A model generated the notes under the pieces. That model was not told the origin of the DNA and made no database searches. It saw only the letters and a program-made list of their open reading frames with translations. The position numbers were made by a program, and so were the translations under genes. 64,000 nucleotides of DNA from Xanthomonas hydrangeae (GTDB taxonomy: Bacteria > Pseudomonadota > Gammaproteobacteria > Xanthomonadales > Xanthomonadaceae): positions 2,914,001 to 2,978,000 of the forward strand of contig LR990730.1 in the NCBI GenBank assembly GCA_905142475.1, in the 5' to 3' direction. Numbering within the stretch: position 1 is the first letter of the stretch; every line of letters starts with the position of its first letter. This document shows, in pieces, positions 52,784 through 63,120 of this stretch.

Positions 52784-53920
52784 TCACACCCCGGGTCGTG
52801 CCGATGCGGTCGAGAACTCGCCGCAGATCTGATCCAGCTGCGCGCGGCCGCGTAGCAGCGCATCCACGCAGCGCGGGTCGAACAGGCGGCCGCGTTGTGC
52901 GTACAGATATGCAAGCGCGGCGTCCATGGTCCAGGCCTCCTTGTACGGGCGCGGCGACAGCAGCGCGTCGAAGACGTCGGCCACCGCCACGATGCGCGCT
53001 TCCAGCGGAATCGCCTCGCCCACCAGTCCATCCGGATAGCCGGTGCCGTCGTAGCGTTCGTGGTGACGCAGTGCGATCAGGGCGCCGACCTGGATGAACC
53101 GGTTCTGGCTGCCGCTGAGCAGCTCGTAGCCGATGCGCGGATGCCGTTTCATGATGCTCATCTCGTCGTCGGTGAGCTTGCCCGGCTTGAGCAGCACCGC
53201 ATCGGGAATGGCGATCTTGCCCATGTCGTGCAGCGGTGCGGCCATCTCGATGATGCGCACCTCCTCTTCCGACAGGCCGAGTTGCTCGGCGATCAGGCCG
53301 GCCACATGCGACATGCGCTCCAGGAACGCGCTGGTCCCCGAGTCGCGGTACTCGATGGCGCGCGCCAGCCGCGACAAGGTTTCGCGTTCGCGCTCTTCGA
53401 CCTCGTTCATGCTGGCCAGCAGGCGCTGTTCCAGCGACAACGCGCGTTGCTTGACGCTTTCGCTCTGCTGACGCAGCTGCAGCAAGTTGGCGCAGCGCGC
53501 GCGCAATTCGCGCGGACGGATCGGCTTGACCAGGAAGTCGATCACGCCGGCTTCCAGTGCGGCCTGACGAATCGGTTCGTCACCGACGATGGTGATCAGG
53601 ATGATCGGAATATCGCGATGGCTCGGCAGCCGCCGTAGCCGGCGTGCGAACTCCAGGCCGTCCATGCCCGGCATGCGATAGTCGAGCAGCAGCAGATCCA
53701 CGCGTCCGGCTTCGCACCAGGCGAGCGCGTCGAGCGGGTCACCGAAGTCATAGACCTTCAACTCCGGTGCGATGTCTTCGATGACGTGACGCAGCATCGT
53801 CCGCGCAGACATCTGGTCATCGACAATCACGATGTTCAATCCCAGATCCGCCTTTTCCGACCAGCTTCCCCATGTATCCGTCGACGATACACCGACCGGA
53901 TTCCCTAAAACATCCTGCAT
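52784..53920 (-). CDS. rpfG: HD-GYP c-di-GMP phosphodiesterase response regulator RpfG
   Basis: 378 aa. The receiver domain (about 28-145) has phosphoacceptor D80 (LLLLDYRMPGMDG). The HD-GYP domain (about 180-370) has H231-D232 (APLHDMGKIAIPD) and HHERYDGTGYPDGL around 286-299. On DSF sensing it is phosphorylated via RpfC and hydrolyses c-di-GMP, raising virulence factor output. ATG 53920 gives MQDVLGNPVGVSS, the family start. First gene of rpfG-rpfH-rpfC; 138 bases separate it from lysS upstream on the same strand. Confidence 0.98.
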   Translation of the reverse strand: MQDVLGNPVGVSSTDTWGSWSEKADLGLNIVIVDDQMSARTMLRHVIEDIAPELKVYDFGDPLDALAWCEAGRVDLLLLDYRMPGMDGLEFARRLRRLPSHRDIPIILITIVGDEPIRQAALEAGVIDFLVKPIRPRELRARCANLLQLRQQSESVKQRALSLEQRLLASMNEVEERERETLSRLARAIEYRDSGTSAFLERMSHVAGLIAEQLGLSEEEVRIIEMAAPLHDMGKIAIPDAVLLKPGKLTDDEMSIMKRHPRIGYELLSGSQNRFIQVGALIALRHHERYDGTGYPDGLVGEAIPLEARIVAVADVFDALLSPRPYKEAWTMDAALAYLYAQRGRLFDPRCVDALLRGRAQLDQICGEFSTASARPGV

Positions 53921-54026
53921 AGCCGTTGCTCCTCTGTCTCGAGAACGGGAAAGCGATAACGCCGACGGTACTGCCGACTCCCCCGACGATACGCCATTCG
54001 GGGCTCCGCTCAAGCATATGCAGTAT

Positions 54027-54054
54027 CTGTGCCGTCGGCGACCCGACGGCACAG
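54027..54054 (-). terminator. Hairpin directly after lysS
   Basis: A perfect 12-base stem CTGTGCCGTCGG/CCGACGGCACAG with a 4-base loop, four bases after the lysS stop. There is no U-tract, so termination may be partial and leave some read-through into rpfG. Confidence 0.6.
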
Positions 54055-54058
54055 AGCA

Positions 54059-55576
<1,518 letters not shown>

Positions 55577-55794
55577 GGCGGGAATCGATCTGCTATGGGT
55601 CGGGCGCGTGCCCGGTGGGGAGTGAGGAACCGGACTTGCCGGTTCCTGCCTTGTTTTACGGTGGGACTGTGACGACTGCGCGGTGCAGCAGCATCGACTG
55701 TTGCGCAATCTGCAGCCGCTGCACGATCAGGATGCATTGCGGCCGCAGGCTGTGCGAGGTCGATGCGCGCGGGCACATCGACCTTGCACAGCGG

Positions 55795-56920
55795 TCAGGC
55801 ATCCAGGCGTTTGGAGCCTGCCGCCAGACCGGCCTTGAGGCTGGCCTCGACGAATTCGTCCAGATCGCCGTCGAGCACCTTCTGCGTATCGCTGCGCTCG
55901 ATGCCGGTGCGCAGATCCTTGATGCGGCTCTGGTCGAGCACGTAGTTGCGGATCTGGCTGCCCCAGCCGATGTCGGACTTGGTGGCTTCCAGCGCGTCGC
56001 GTTCGACGTTGCGCTTCTGCACCTCCAGCTCGTACAACTTGGCGGCCAGCATCTTCATCGCGTTGTCGCGGTTCTGGTGCTGGCTGCGGCCGGTCTGACA
56101 GGCCACCACGGTGTTGGTCGGAATATGCGTGATACGCACCGCCGATTCGGTCTTGTTGACGTGCTGACCGCCGGCGCCGGAGGAGCGATACACGTCGGTG
56201 CGCAGATCGGCCGGATTGATGTCGATCTCGATGTTGTCGTCCACTTCCGGCGACACGAATACCGAGGTGAAACTGGTATGCCGGCGATTGTCCGAATCGA
56301 ACGGCGACTTGCGCACCAGCCGGTGCACACCGATTTCGGTCTTCAACCAGCCATAGACGAACTCGCCTTCGATGCGGATGGTGGCCGATTTGATGCCCGC
56401 GACTTCGCCGCCGGACACTTCCATCAACTCGGTCTTCCAGCCGCGCGACTCGGCCCAGCGCAGATACATGCGCAACAGGATTTCGGCCCAGTCCTGCGCC
56501 TCGGTACCACCGGCGCCAGCCTGGATGTCGACAAACGCGTTGGCGCCGTCCATCTGGCCGGAGAACATGCGCTGGAATTCCAGCTTCTCGACGTGCACCT
56601 GATACTTGTCCAGGTCGGCAAGCACCGCCACGGCGGTGTCTTCGTCCTGCTCGCTTTCGGCAAGCTCCAGCAGGTCGGCGGCATCGGCCAGGCCGGCCAG
56701 CACGTCGGCGATGCCGATGACGGTCTTTTCCAGCATCGAGCGCTCGCGGCCCAACGCCTGTGCGCGCTCGGAATCGTTCCACACATCGGGGTTTTCAAGC
56801 TCCCGGGTGACTTCCTCTAAACGCTCTTTCTTGACGTCGTAGTCAAAGATACCCCCTGAGCGAGAGCACGCGATCGTTGAGATCGGTGATGCGCTGGCGG
56901 ATCGGATTGGTTTCGATCAT
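55795..56920 (-). CDS. prfB: Peptide chain release factor 2, with programmed +1 frameshift
   Basis: 374 aa after frameshifting. RF2 reads UGA and UAA stop codons and triggers peptide release. The zero frame starts at ATG 56920 ([18 protein letters not shown]) and meets TGA as codon 26; the +1 frame then runs from 56844 to the stop at 55795. Motifs include the stop-codon recognition tripeptide SPF ([10 protein letters not shown]) and the catalytic GGQ ([12 protein letters not shown]). The split into a short and a long open frame is regulation and not a defect. Confidence 0.97.
56842..56857 (-). promoter_or_regulatory. prfB programmed frameshift site
   Basis: On the minus strand the site reads AGGGGGTATCTTTGAC, an internal Shine-Dalgarno followed at the usual spacing by slippery CTT and TGA (codons 25 and 26). 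It is the same arrangement as in E. coli and makes RF2 level control its own synthesis. Confidence 0.97.
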
Positions 56921-57141
56921 GACGGACTTCCGGCAAACAAGCCTGGTAGTTTAGCAAGCGGGCGGCGGCGGCGGAACGCGGTGGTGGCCATGCCGGGTCG
57001 CAGCGTTCTGCGGGCACAGCAAGCATCGGGAAGCGCCGGTCGGTGCAGTCGGCAGTTGGGCAGCGCACAGGTCAGGTGCCGGGGCGCTGACTGACCCAGG
57101 CCGGACACAGGCGGCATTGCATATGATCGCCACCGCTCCAC

Positions 57142-58065
57142 TCAGCCAGCCGGTGCAGCCTCGGCACGTTGCGCGACGGGCGCCTGCCCGGCCATTGTCC
57201 GCAACGCGGTCAGATAGCGGCGGCTGCATGGCAGTACCGTCGCATCGGTCAGGTGCACGCGGGCATCGCCGGATTCCAGCGGTTCGATCGCCTGCACGCG
57301 TGTCAGCTTCACCAGGTAGCTGCGGTGGATGCGCACGAACACGGCCGGATCGAGCTTGGCCTCGATCGCGGCCATGGTGCTGCGCAGCGGGTAGTCGTGG
57401 CTGCGCACGTGCAGATTGACGTAGTTGCCCGACGCCTGGACCCATTCGATATCGGCGGTGGCGACCAGGAAGTCGCGTCCCAGCTTGCGCACCAGAAAGC
57501 GTTGCGGGCGATCCAGCGACTCCACCGGCGCGCCTTCGTCCGGCGCGGCCAGCAGATGCGCCTCGCCCTGCCGACGCCGGCCATACCAGGCCAGCGTGTG
57601 TTGCAGCGCCACCAGCAAGGCGAAGGTGCGCAGATCCTTGGAGAGTTCGTACACCCACTGCAAGCGCCAGCCACCGAAGTCGTAGTGCGCCCCCACCGCG
57701 AGATAGACCAGCTTGCGCAACAGCACCATGCCGCTGACGTGCAGCAACCACCAGACCAGCCCGGCTGCCATATAAAGCGGAAGGCGCCGCCGCCAGACAT
57801 CGGCATGCAGCGGCCAGCGCCGGCATAGCCAGAGCAACGGCGGCAGGAGCAGTAACGAGGCGGTCGCACTACTCAGCTCCCAGGTCAGCACCTGCCATAG
57901 CAGCAACGGCTGACCATCGCGACGCGCCGCCAGCCATGCAGTCGCGGTGTTGCCGAGCGCACTGCCATAGAAAACCAGCAACCAGATCATCGCCCCCCAG
58001 CGCTTGCCCGCGCCGGCGTCGCTGCCGGTATCGGGTGGAATGGCCCCGGATGCTGGTGAATTCAT
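57142..58065 (-). CDS. rpfD: RpfD, membrane-anchored LytTR-type regulator
   Basis: 307 aa. Four membrane segments in the N-terminal half (about 25-45, 58-82, 95-120, 140-165) are followed by a LytTR DNA-binding domain at about 190-295 (FLVRKLGRDFLVATADIEWVQA, FVRIHRSYLVKL, VLPCSRRYLTALR). It lacks a receiver, so the membrane part may sense directly. Its position beside prfB and in the rpf cluster matches rpfD. 221 bases, with no clear terminator, separate it from prfB on the same strand. It is divergent from the acyltransferase gene. Confidence 0.88.
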   Translation of the reverse strand: MNSPASGAIPPDTGSDAGAGKRWGAMIWLLVFYGSALGNTATAWLAARRDGQPLLLWQVLTWELSSATASLLLLPPLLWLCRRWPLHADVWRRRLPLYMAAGLVWWLLHVSGMVLLRKLVYLAVGAHYDFGGWRLQWVYELSKDLRTFALLVALQHTLAWYGRRRQGEAHLLAAPDEGAPVESLDRPQRFLVRKLGRDFLVATADIEWVQASGNYVNLHVRSHDYPLRSTMAAIEAKLDPAVFVRIHRSYLVKLTRVQAIEPLESGDARVHLTDATVLPCSRRYLTALRTMAGQAPVAQRAEAAPAG

Positions 58066-58217
58066 CCGCGCATTCTAGGCAAACCGCCCGCCTGCCGTCC
58101 CCGGTTCGTCCCTGCAGGACCGCAACTGGTCACTCTGGGACGGCATTGCCGCCCTTGGCGCAGCTGCAAGGGGCCGGATCTGCCGAGGATGCAGGCACGC
58201 CTTCAACCGACACGACC

Positions 58218-59432
58218 ATGACCGAGCGCCGCCACGATATCGACGCCTTGCGCGTCTTCGCCTTCGCACTGCTGATCCTCTACCACGTGGGCATGGCCTA
58301 TGTGGCCGGCTGGGATTTCCACCTCAAGAGCGTGCATACGGCGCAAGGGTTGCAGTGGCCGATGATCGTACTCAATCGCTGGCGGATGCCGTTGCTGTTC
58401 ATGATCTCCGGCATTGCGATCGGGCTGGCGCGGCCGCAGGCCAGGCCGTGGCGCTTTGCCTTGCAACGCTGCGGGCGGTTGCTGCCGCCGTTGCTGTTCG
58501 GCATGTTCGTGGTGGTTGCGGTGCAGGCGTATTGCCAGGGCGTGAGCAACGGCAAGGTCGGCCCGGGCTTGGGCAACTTCCTGTTGCGCTATTGGCAGGT
58601 GCGGCCGTGGCCGGCCGGTAGTTTCGATGGCTGGGAGCACGGCATCACCTGGAACCATCTGTGGTATCTGGCCTACCTGCTGCCCTACACCGTGGCGTTG
58701 ATGGGGTTGGTGTCGCTGTCGCGGTTACTGCGGCTACCGGCGCTGCCTCAGATGCCGACAGCGGTTGCGGTGCCTGCTCTGCTGCTGTTGCCGATCCTGT
58801 GGGAAGCGTTCTGCGTGCTGTGGGTGATGCCGCGCCACCCGCCGACCCATGCGTTGGTCGGCGACTGGTTCGTGCATGCCGAATCGTTCCCGCTGTTTGT
58901 GCTGGGGTACCTGCTGGCACGTCGCGAGCGCTTCTGGGCTTGGGCGGTGCGGCTGCGGTGGATCACCCTGGGCGCTGCGGTGTTGGCGATCGGCACCGAA
59001 CTGGCAATCCGTTATCTCGGCATCCATATGCAGCCCGCGCAACTTGGCGCGATGCTGGCTGCGCTGCCGTGGGAGACCATCGAACACAGCGCACGTGCCG
59101 CCTACACCTGGCTGGCGCTGCTGACGATTCTTGGCTGGGCCAGGCACCGTTTGAACCGTCCGTTCCGCTGGCTGCCGTACTGCACCGACGCCGTGTTTCC
59201 CTGGTACATCCTGCATCAGAGCCTGATCATCGTGGTGCTCTACTGGCTGATGCCGTTGCACTTGAATGCCTGGCTGGAGCCGGCGCTGATGATTGCCGCC
59301 ACCGTGATCGGCTGTCTGGCACTGCACGAATATGCGATCCGTCGCGTGCGCTGGCTACGCCCCTTGTTCGGATTGCGTGGGCGTACGCAGCGTTCGGCGA
59401 GCAAGGTCGACGTCATGCCGATGCCGTCATGA
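58218..59432 (+). CDS. Acyltransferase family 3 membrane protein
   Basis: 404 aa. The start MTERRHDIDALRVFAFALLILYHVGM is typical of the acyltransferase-3 family (OafA/OpgC-like), with the catalytic-type His in LYHVGM. About ten membrane segments follow, with NRWRMPLLFMISGIAIGLA and WYLAYLLPY. Such proteins acylate sugars of periplasmic glucans, polysaccharides or lipids. ATG 58218 is the family start, although the frame is open further upstream. The substrate is unknown. Confidence 0.88.
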   Translation: MTERRHDIDALRVFAFALLILYHVGMAYVAGWDFHLKSVHTAQGLQWPMIVLNRWRMPLLFMISGIAIGLARPQARPWRFALQRCGRLLPPLLFGMFVVVAVQAYCQGVSNGKVGPGLGNFLLRYWQVRPWPAGSFDGWEHGITWNHLWYLAYLLPYTVALMGLVSLSRLLRLPALPQMPTAVAVPALLLLPILWEAFCVLWVMPRHPPTHALVGDWFVHAESFPLFVLGYLLARRERFWAWAVRLRWITLGAAVLAIGTELAIRYLGIHMQPAQLGAMLAALPWETIEHSARAAYTWLALLTILGWARHRLNRPFRWLPYCTDAVFPWYILHQSLIIVVLYWLMPLHLNAWLEPALMIAATVIGCLALHEYAIRRVRWLRPLFGLRGRTQRSASKVDVMPMPS

Positions 59433-59533
59433 ACGCATTGCGCATGTGTGGCGCTGTTTAGCCTGCGATTCACTGGACGGCCTGTCGGCAGCAACGCAAG
59501 ATGCGCGCCGGACACGCTCTTTCGAAGAACACC

Positions 59534-60571
59534 ATGCGCCCCACCCTGCTTGCCGCCGCCTTGTTGCTGACGCCCGTCGCCGCCCTTGCCCAGGCCCCGG
59601 TCGGTATCGCCTTCGACCATGAAGACTGGACCATCGCCTGCGACAACACCCGCACCTGCCGCGCTGCCGGTTACCAGCGGGACGAAGGCGACAGCACGCC
59701 GGTGTCGGTGCTGCTGACTCGCAAGGCCGGGGCCGGGCAAGCGGTGACGGCCGAGTTGATGCTAGGCCAGTACGACGAGGTCAAGATGCCGACCTCGCTC
59801 ACATTGCGTATCGACCAGCGCGATCTGGGCAAACTGGCGCTCAATCGCGACAGCGGCACCGCGCTGCTGACCAGCGCGCAGGTCACCGCACTGCTGGCCG
59901 CGCTGACCCGCAGCAGCACGATCGTGGCGGTCGGCAACGATGGTCGCCGCTGGCAGCTGTCCGATCGCGGCGCGGCGGCGGTGCTGCTGAAGATGGACGA
60001 ATTCCAGGGCCGGTTGGGCACGCGTGGTGCGCTGGTGCGCAAGGGCGATCGCGACGAAACCTCCGTGCTGCCGGCCGTGCCGGTACCGCAGATACGTGAA
60101 GCCAAACTCGCCGCGCCGCAAGCGGCCGATGCGCGCCTGGGCAAACTGCCGGCGCTCTATCAGGCGCTGCGTGCCAGCTTGCCGGCCAACGATGAATGCA
60201 AGGGACTGGACGCAAGCACTGCACCGGAACCGCTGACGATCACCCGGCTCAGCAGCGACAAATTGCTGGTGTCGACCGACTGCTGGATGGGCGCCTACAA
60301 CGTCGGCACTGGCTATTGGGTCATCAATGCGCGCGCGCCGTTCGCGCCCACCTTGATCACCACCCAGGCCAGCGATCTGGATGGTTCGACTATCCTCGCT
60401 TCGCACAAGGTACGCGGTCTGGGCGATTGCTACAGCCAGGCCAGCTGGACCTGGGACGGCCGCCGGTTTGTGCCGACCTCCAAATCCACCTCCGGCCTGT
60501 GCCGGCTGGTGGCCGCGGGCGGCGCGTGGGAATTGCCGACGTTGGTGACCGAGGTCAAGAAGTCACCTTGA
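59534..60571 (+). CDS. DUF1176 periplasmic protein
   Basis: 345 aa with a signal peptide (MRPTLLAAALLLTPVAALAQ, cleavage before APV). The mature part fits DUF1176: FDHEDWTIACDNTRTCRAAGYQ, a central LLKMDEFQGRLGTRGALVRKGD, and a C-terminal part with CWMGAYNVGTGYWVIN and CYSQASWTWDG. Several Cys residues could pair. It lies 101 bases after the acyltransferase gene and may be co-transcribed. Biochemical function is not known. Confidence 0.85.
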   Translation: MRPTLLAAALLLTPVAALAQAPVGIAFDHEDWTIACDNTRTCRAAGYQRDEGDSTPVSVLLTRKAGAGQAVTAELMLGQYDEVKMPTSLTLRIDQRDLGKLALNRDSGTALLTSAQVTALLAALTRSSTIVAVGNDGRRWQLSDRGAAAVLLKMDEFQGRLGTRGALVRKGDRDETSVLPAVPVPQIREAKLAAPQAADARLGKLPALYQALRASLPANDECKGLDASTAPEPLTITRLSSDKLLVSTDCWMGAYNVGTGYWVINARAPFAPTLITTQASDLDGSTILASHKVRGLGDCYSQASWTWDGRRFVPTSKSTSGLCRLVAAGGAWELPTLVTEVKKSP

Positions 60572-60750
60572 TCGAAGCGAGGACAGTGCGCGTGTGTGCT
60601 TGCACTGTCTTGCAAGCCGCTTTGACGCGGCGAACGACACGATTTCGCGGCTGTCAGGCGTGCGCCACTTGCGGCACACACCACCGCGCACATGCCACGT
60701 ATGCCACCTGTGAGTGCACCGTCCAGTGCAGAGCGGCTGGGCTGCAGCCT

Positions 60751-60887
60751 GGCTGCGGGGCCCTTGCCCGCCCACCCTCGCGGGACACGCCGCAAGTACG
60801 TCCGTGTAGGCTCTTACGCGGCATCCATGCCGCGTAAGGTCCCGCGACGGTGGGCGGGCAAGGACCATCGAAGATGGTCGGTGTGCG
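60751..60887. repeat. Nested palindromic repeat, copy D
   Basis: Nearly identical to copy C, including the flanks GGCTGC-GGGCCCTTGCCCGCCC and GATGGTCGGTGTGCG, and in the same orientation. It lies 180 bases after the DUF1176 gene. Confidence 0.85.
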
Positions 60888-61239
60888 TGGTTGCAAGCAG
60901 AGCATGACGTGTGTTTCTCGGATCACGGCGCGTCCGGTCAGCTTCCCGGCATACGCCGAACAACACAGGCCTTTAAGAAAGCACCGACAGACTTGTCATC
61001 GCGAATTGAGTGGGTCACTGGAAAACAAGATGACGAATTGTCGTGCCTCGACCAGGTCATGGAAACGACAAGCCGAGGCGGCAGCGTGGCCGGGGATTGG
61101 CGGAGAGCGGCACTCAGGATGTGCCGCGGCGGCGAGTCAGACAGGATGTCTGACCGAGCCGAGGAGCCGATCCCCGGCCGCGCTGCCGCCCCTACCGAGG
61201 CCAGCGACTGACAGCCGCGCGCTTAGAACCGTACCCTCA

Positions 61240-61300
61240 GCGCCCTATACGGACGGATTCACGGCGTGTCCCGCGAGCGGTGCGGTGAGGACACCGCGCC
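61240..61300. repeat. Half copy of the palindromic repeat (divergent subtype)
   Basis: GGATTCACGGCGTGTCCCGC-GAGCGGTG is the reverse complement of one arm of the 28240 copy; the other arm is missing. The rest of the 809-base gap 60572-61380 contains GC-rich sequence with no gene I can support. Confidence 0.5.
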
Positions 61301-61380
61301 CTCGACCAACGCGGCTTGGAAACATCCAGATGAGGCCAGGTGCAGCCAACAAAACGCAGAAAGAACGCTGGGGCCGCAGA

Positions 61381-63120
61381 TCAGCCAGTGACGGTTACCG
61401 GCTCGCAATGCTCGACGATCAATTGCACTGCCGTGCCACCGCGATAATCGTCGCTGACCAGGCGGTAGGCCAGCCGCACCATCCGACCCGGCTCACTACC
61501 GCGCCAGCCGTTGAAGTGGATGGCGTTGAGCGGTTCGGCGCGCCCGGGGCAACGCAGCGTCAACTTGAGATGGCGCTCCTTGAGCACGCGGCACTGCAGC
61601 ACTTCGAACTGACCATCGAACAGCGGCTCGGGAAAGCCCTGCCCCCACGGCCCGGCCACGCGCAGCGCTTCGGCATGCAGGTGATCGAGTTCGTGCGCGG
61701 CCAGTTCGCCATCGCTGTGCAGTTCGGCGTGCAGCAGCGAGGCATCCACCATCGATTGCACTTGCGACCGGAATGCCTGTTCAAACGTGGCCAGCGCGGC
61801 GTGATCCATGCTCAACCCGGCGGCCATCGCATGCCCGCCGAACTTCTGGATCAGGCCCGGGTGGCGCGCATCCACCGCCGCCAGCACATCGCGGATATGC
61901 AGGCCGGGAATTGATCGCGCCGAGCCGCGCAACAGGCTGCTGCCCGGCTCGGCCGGCGCCAGCGCGATCACCGGGCGATGCAGGCGGTCCTTGAGTTTGG
62001 AAGCGACCAATCCAATGACGCCGGGATGCCACTCGGCATCGAACAGGCACGCCGCGATCGGCAATTCGCCATCGGCATCCAGCACCACCTTGGTGACGGC
62101 TTGCTCGGCGTCGTCGGTCATCAACTGCTGCACCGCGCGGCGCTCTGCGTTGATCTCCTCCAGGGTGCCGGCGATCTCGCGTGCGCGGCTCCAGTCTTCG
62201 CTGAGCAATAGCTCGATGCCCAAGGCCATGTCTTCGAGCCGGCCCGCGGCATTGAGGCGTGGGGCGAGCGCGAATCCGATGTCGCTGGCGCTCAGGCGTG
62301 CCACATCGCGGCCGCTGGCATCGATCAGGGCGCGCAGTCCGATACAGCCCCTGCCCTCGCGCAGGCGACGCAAGCCGGCCGACACCAGCGCGCGGTTGTT
62401 GGTATCCAGCGGCACCAGATCGGCAACCGTGCCGACGGCAACCAGATCCAGCAACACCGACAGATCCGGTTCGGCGCGCTCGGCAAATGCGCCGCGCGCG
62501 CGCAGCACACTGCGCAGCGCAAGCAGCACATAGAAGATCACCCCGACGCCGGCCAACGACTTGCTCGGGAAGGTGTCGTTGGCCAGATTCGGATCCACGA
62601 TCGCATCGGCCGGCGGCAACACCTCGCCGGGCAAGTGATGATCGGTGACCAGCACGGTCCAGCCGCGCGCCTTCGCGGCGGCCACACCGGCATGACAGGC
62701 GATGCCATGATCGACGGTGACCAGCAGATCCGGCTGCAACGCGGCCAGTTCGTCCACCAGCGCAGGCGACAGGCCATAGCCGTGCACCATGCGATTGGGC
62801 ACCGCGTGATGCACATCCAGCGCGCCGAGCATGCGCAAGCCGCGCACGCCAACCGCGCAGGCGGTGGCGCCATCGCAATCGAAATCGCCCACCACCAGGA
62901 TGCGGCGCTGGTGGGCGATCGCATCGGCCAGCAGCTCGGCGGCAGCCCCGCTGTTGTGCAGCAACTCCGGCGACAGCAATTGCCCCAACCGCGGATGCGC
63001 GCCGTGCGTATCGGTGACGCCACGCGCGGCATAGATGCGGCGCAACAGCGGCAACATGGCATCGGGCCAACTGCCGGCCTGCCCGGGCGGGCGCCGGACG
63101 ATCTGCGGAGTGGACGTCAT
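61381..63120 (-). CDS. recJ: Single-stranded-DNA exonuclease RecJ
   Basis: 579 aa, the usual length. 5'-3' exonuclease in recombination and mismatch repair. DHH-family motifs are present: VVGDFDCDGATA, VTVDHGIA, VTDHHLPGEVL with DAIVDPN, and the DHHA1 motif GGHAMAAGLSM. A C-terminal OB domain follows. ATG 63120 overlaps the rpfE stop by four bases, so the pair is translationally coupled. The frame is open further upstream inside rpfE, but that part has no relation to RecJ. Confidence 0.96.
   Translation of the reverse strand: MTSTPQIVRRPPGQAGSWPDAMLPLLRRIYAARGVTDTHGAHPRLGQLLSPELLHNSGAAAELLADAIAHQRRILVVGDFDCDGATACAVGVRGLRMLGALDVHHAVPNRMVHGYGLSPALVDELAALQPDLLVTVDHGIACHAGVAAAKARGWTVLVTDHHLPGEVLPPADAIVDPNLANDTFPSKSLAGVGVIFYVLLALRSVLRARGAFAERAEPDLSVLLDLVAVGTVADLVPLDTNNRALVSAGLRRLREGRGCIGLRALIDASGRDVARLSASDIGFALAPRLNAAGRLEDMALGIELLLSEDWSRAREIAGTLEEINAERRAVQQLMTDDAEQAVTKVVLDADGELPIAACLFDAEWHPGVIGLVASKLKDRLHRPVIALAPAEPGSSLLRGSARSIPGLHIRDVLAAVDARHPGLIQKFGGHAMAAGLSMDHAALATFEQAFRSQVQSMVDASLLHAELHSDGELAAHELDHLHAEALRVAGPWGQGFPEPLFDGQFEVLQCRVLKERHLKLTLRCPGRAEPLNAIHFNGWRGSEPGRMVRLAYRLVSDDYRGGTAVQLIVEHCEPVTVTG

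Noticed and set aside
56784-56920. prfB as a frameshifted pseudogene
   Set aside because: The AGGGGG...CTTTGAC signal and codon 26 position show programmed frameshifting.
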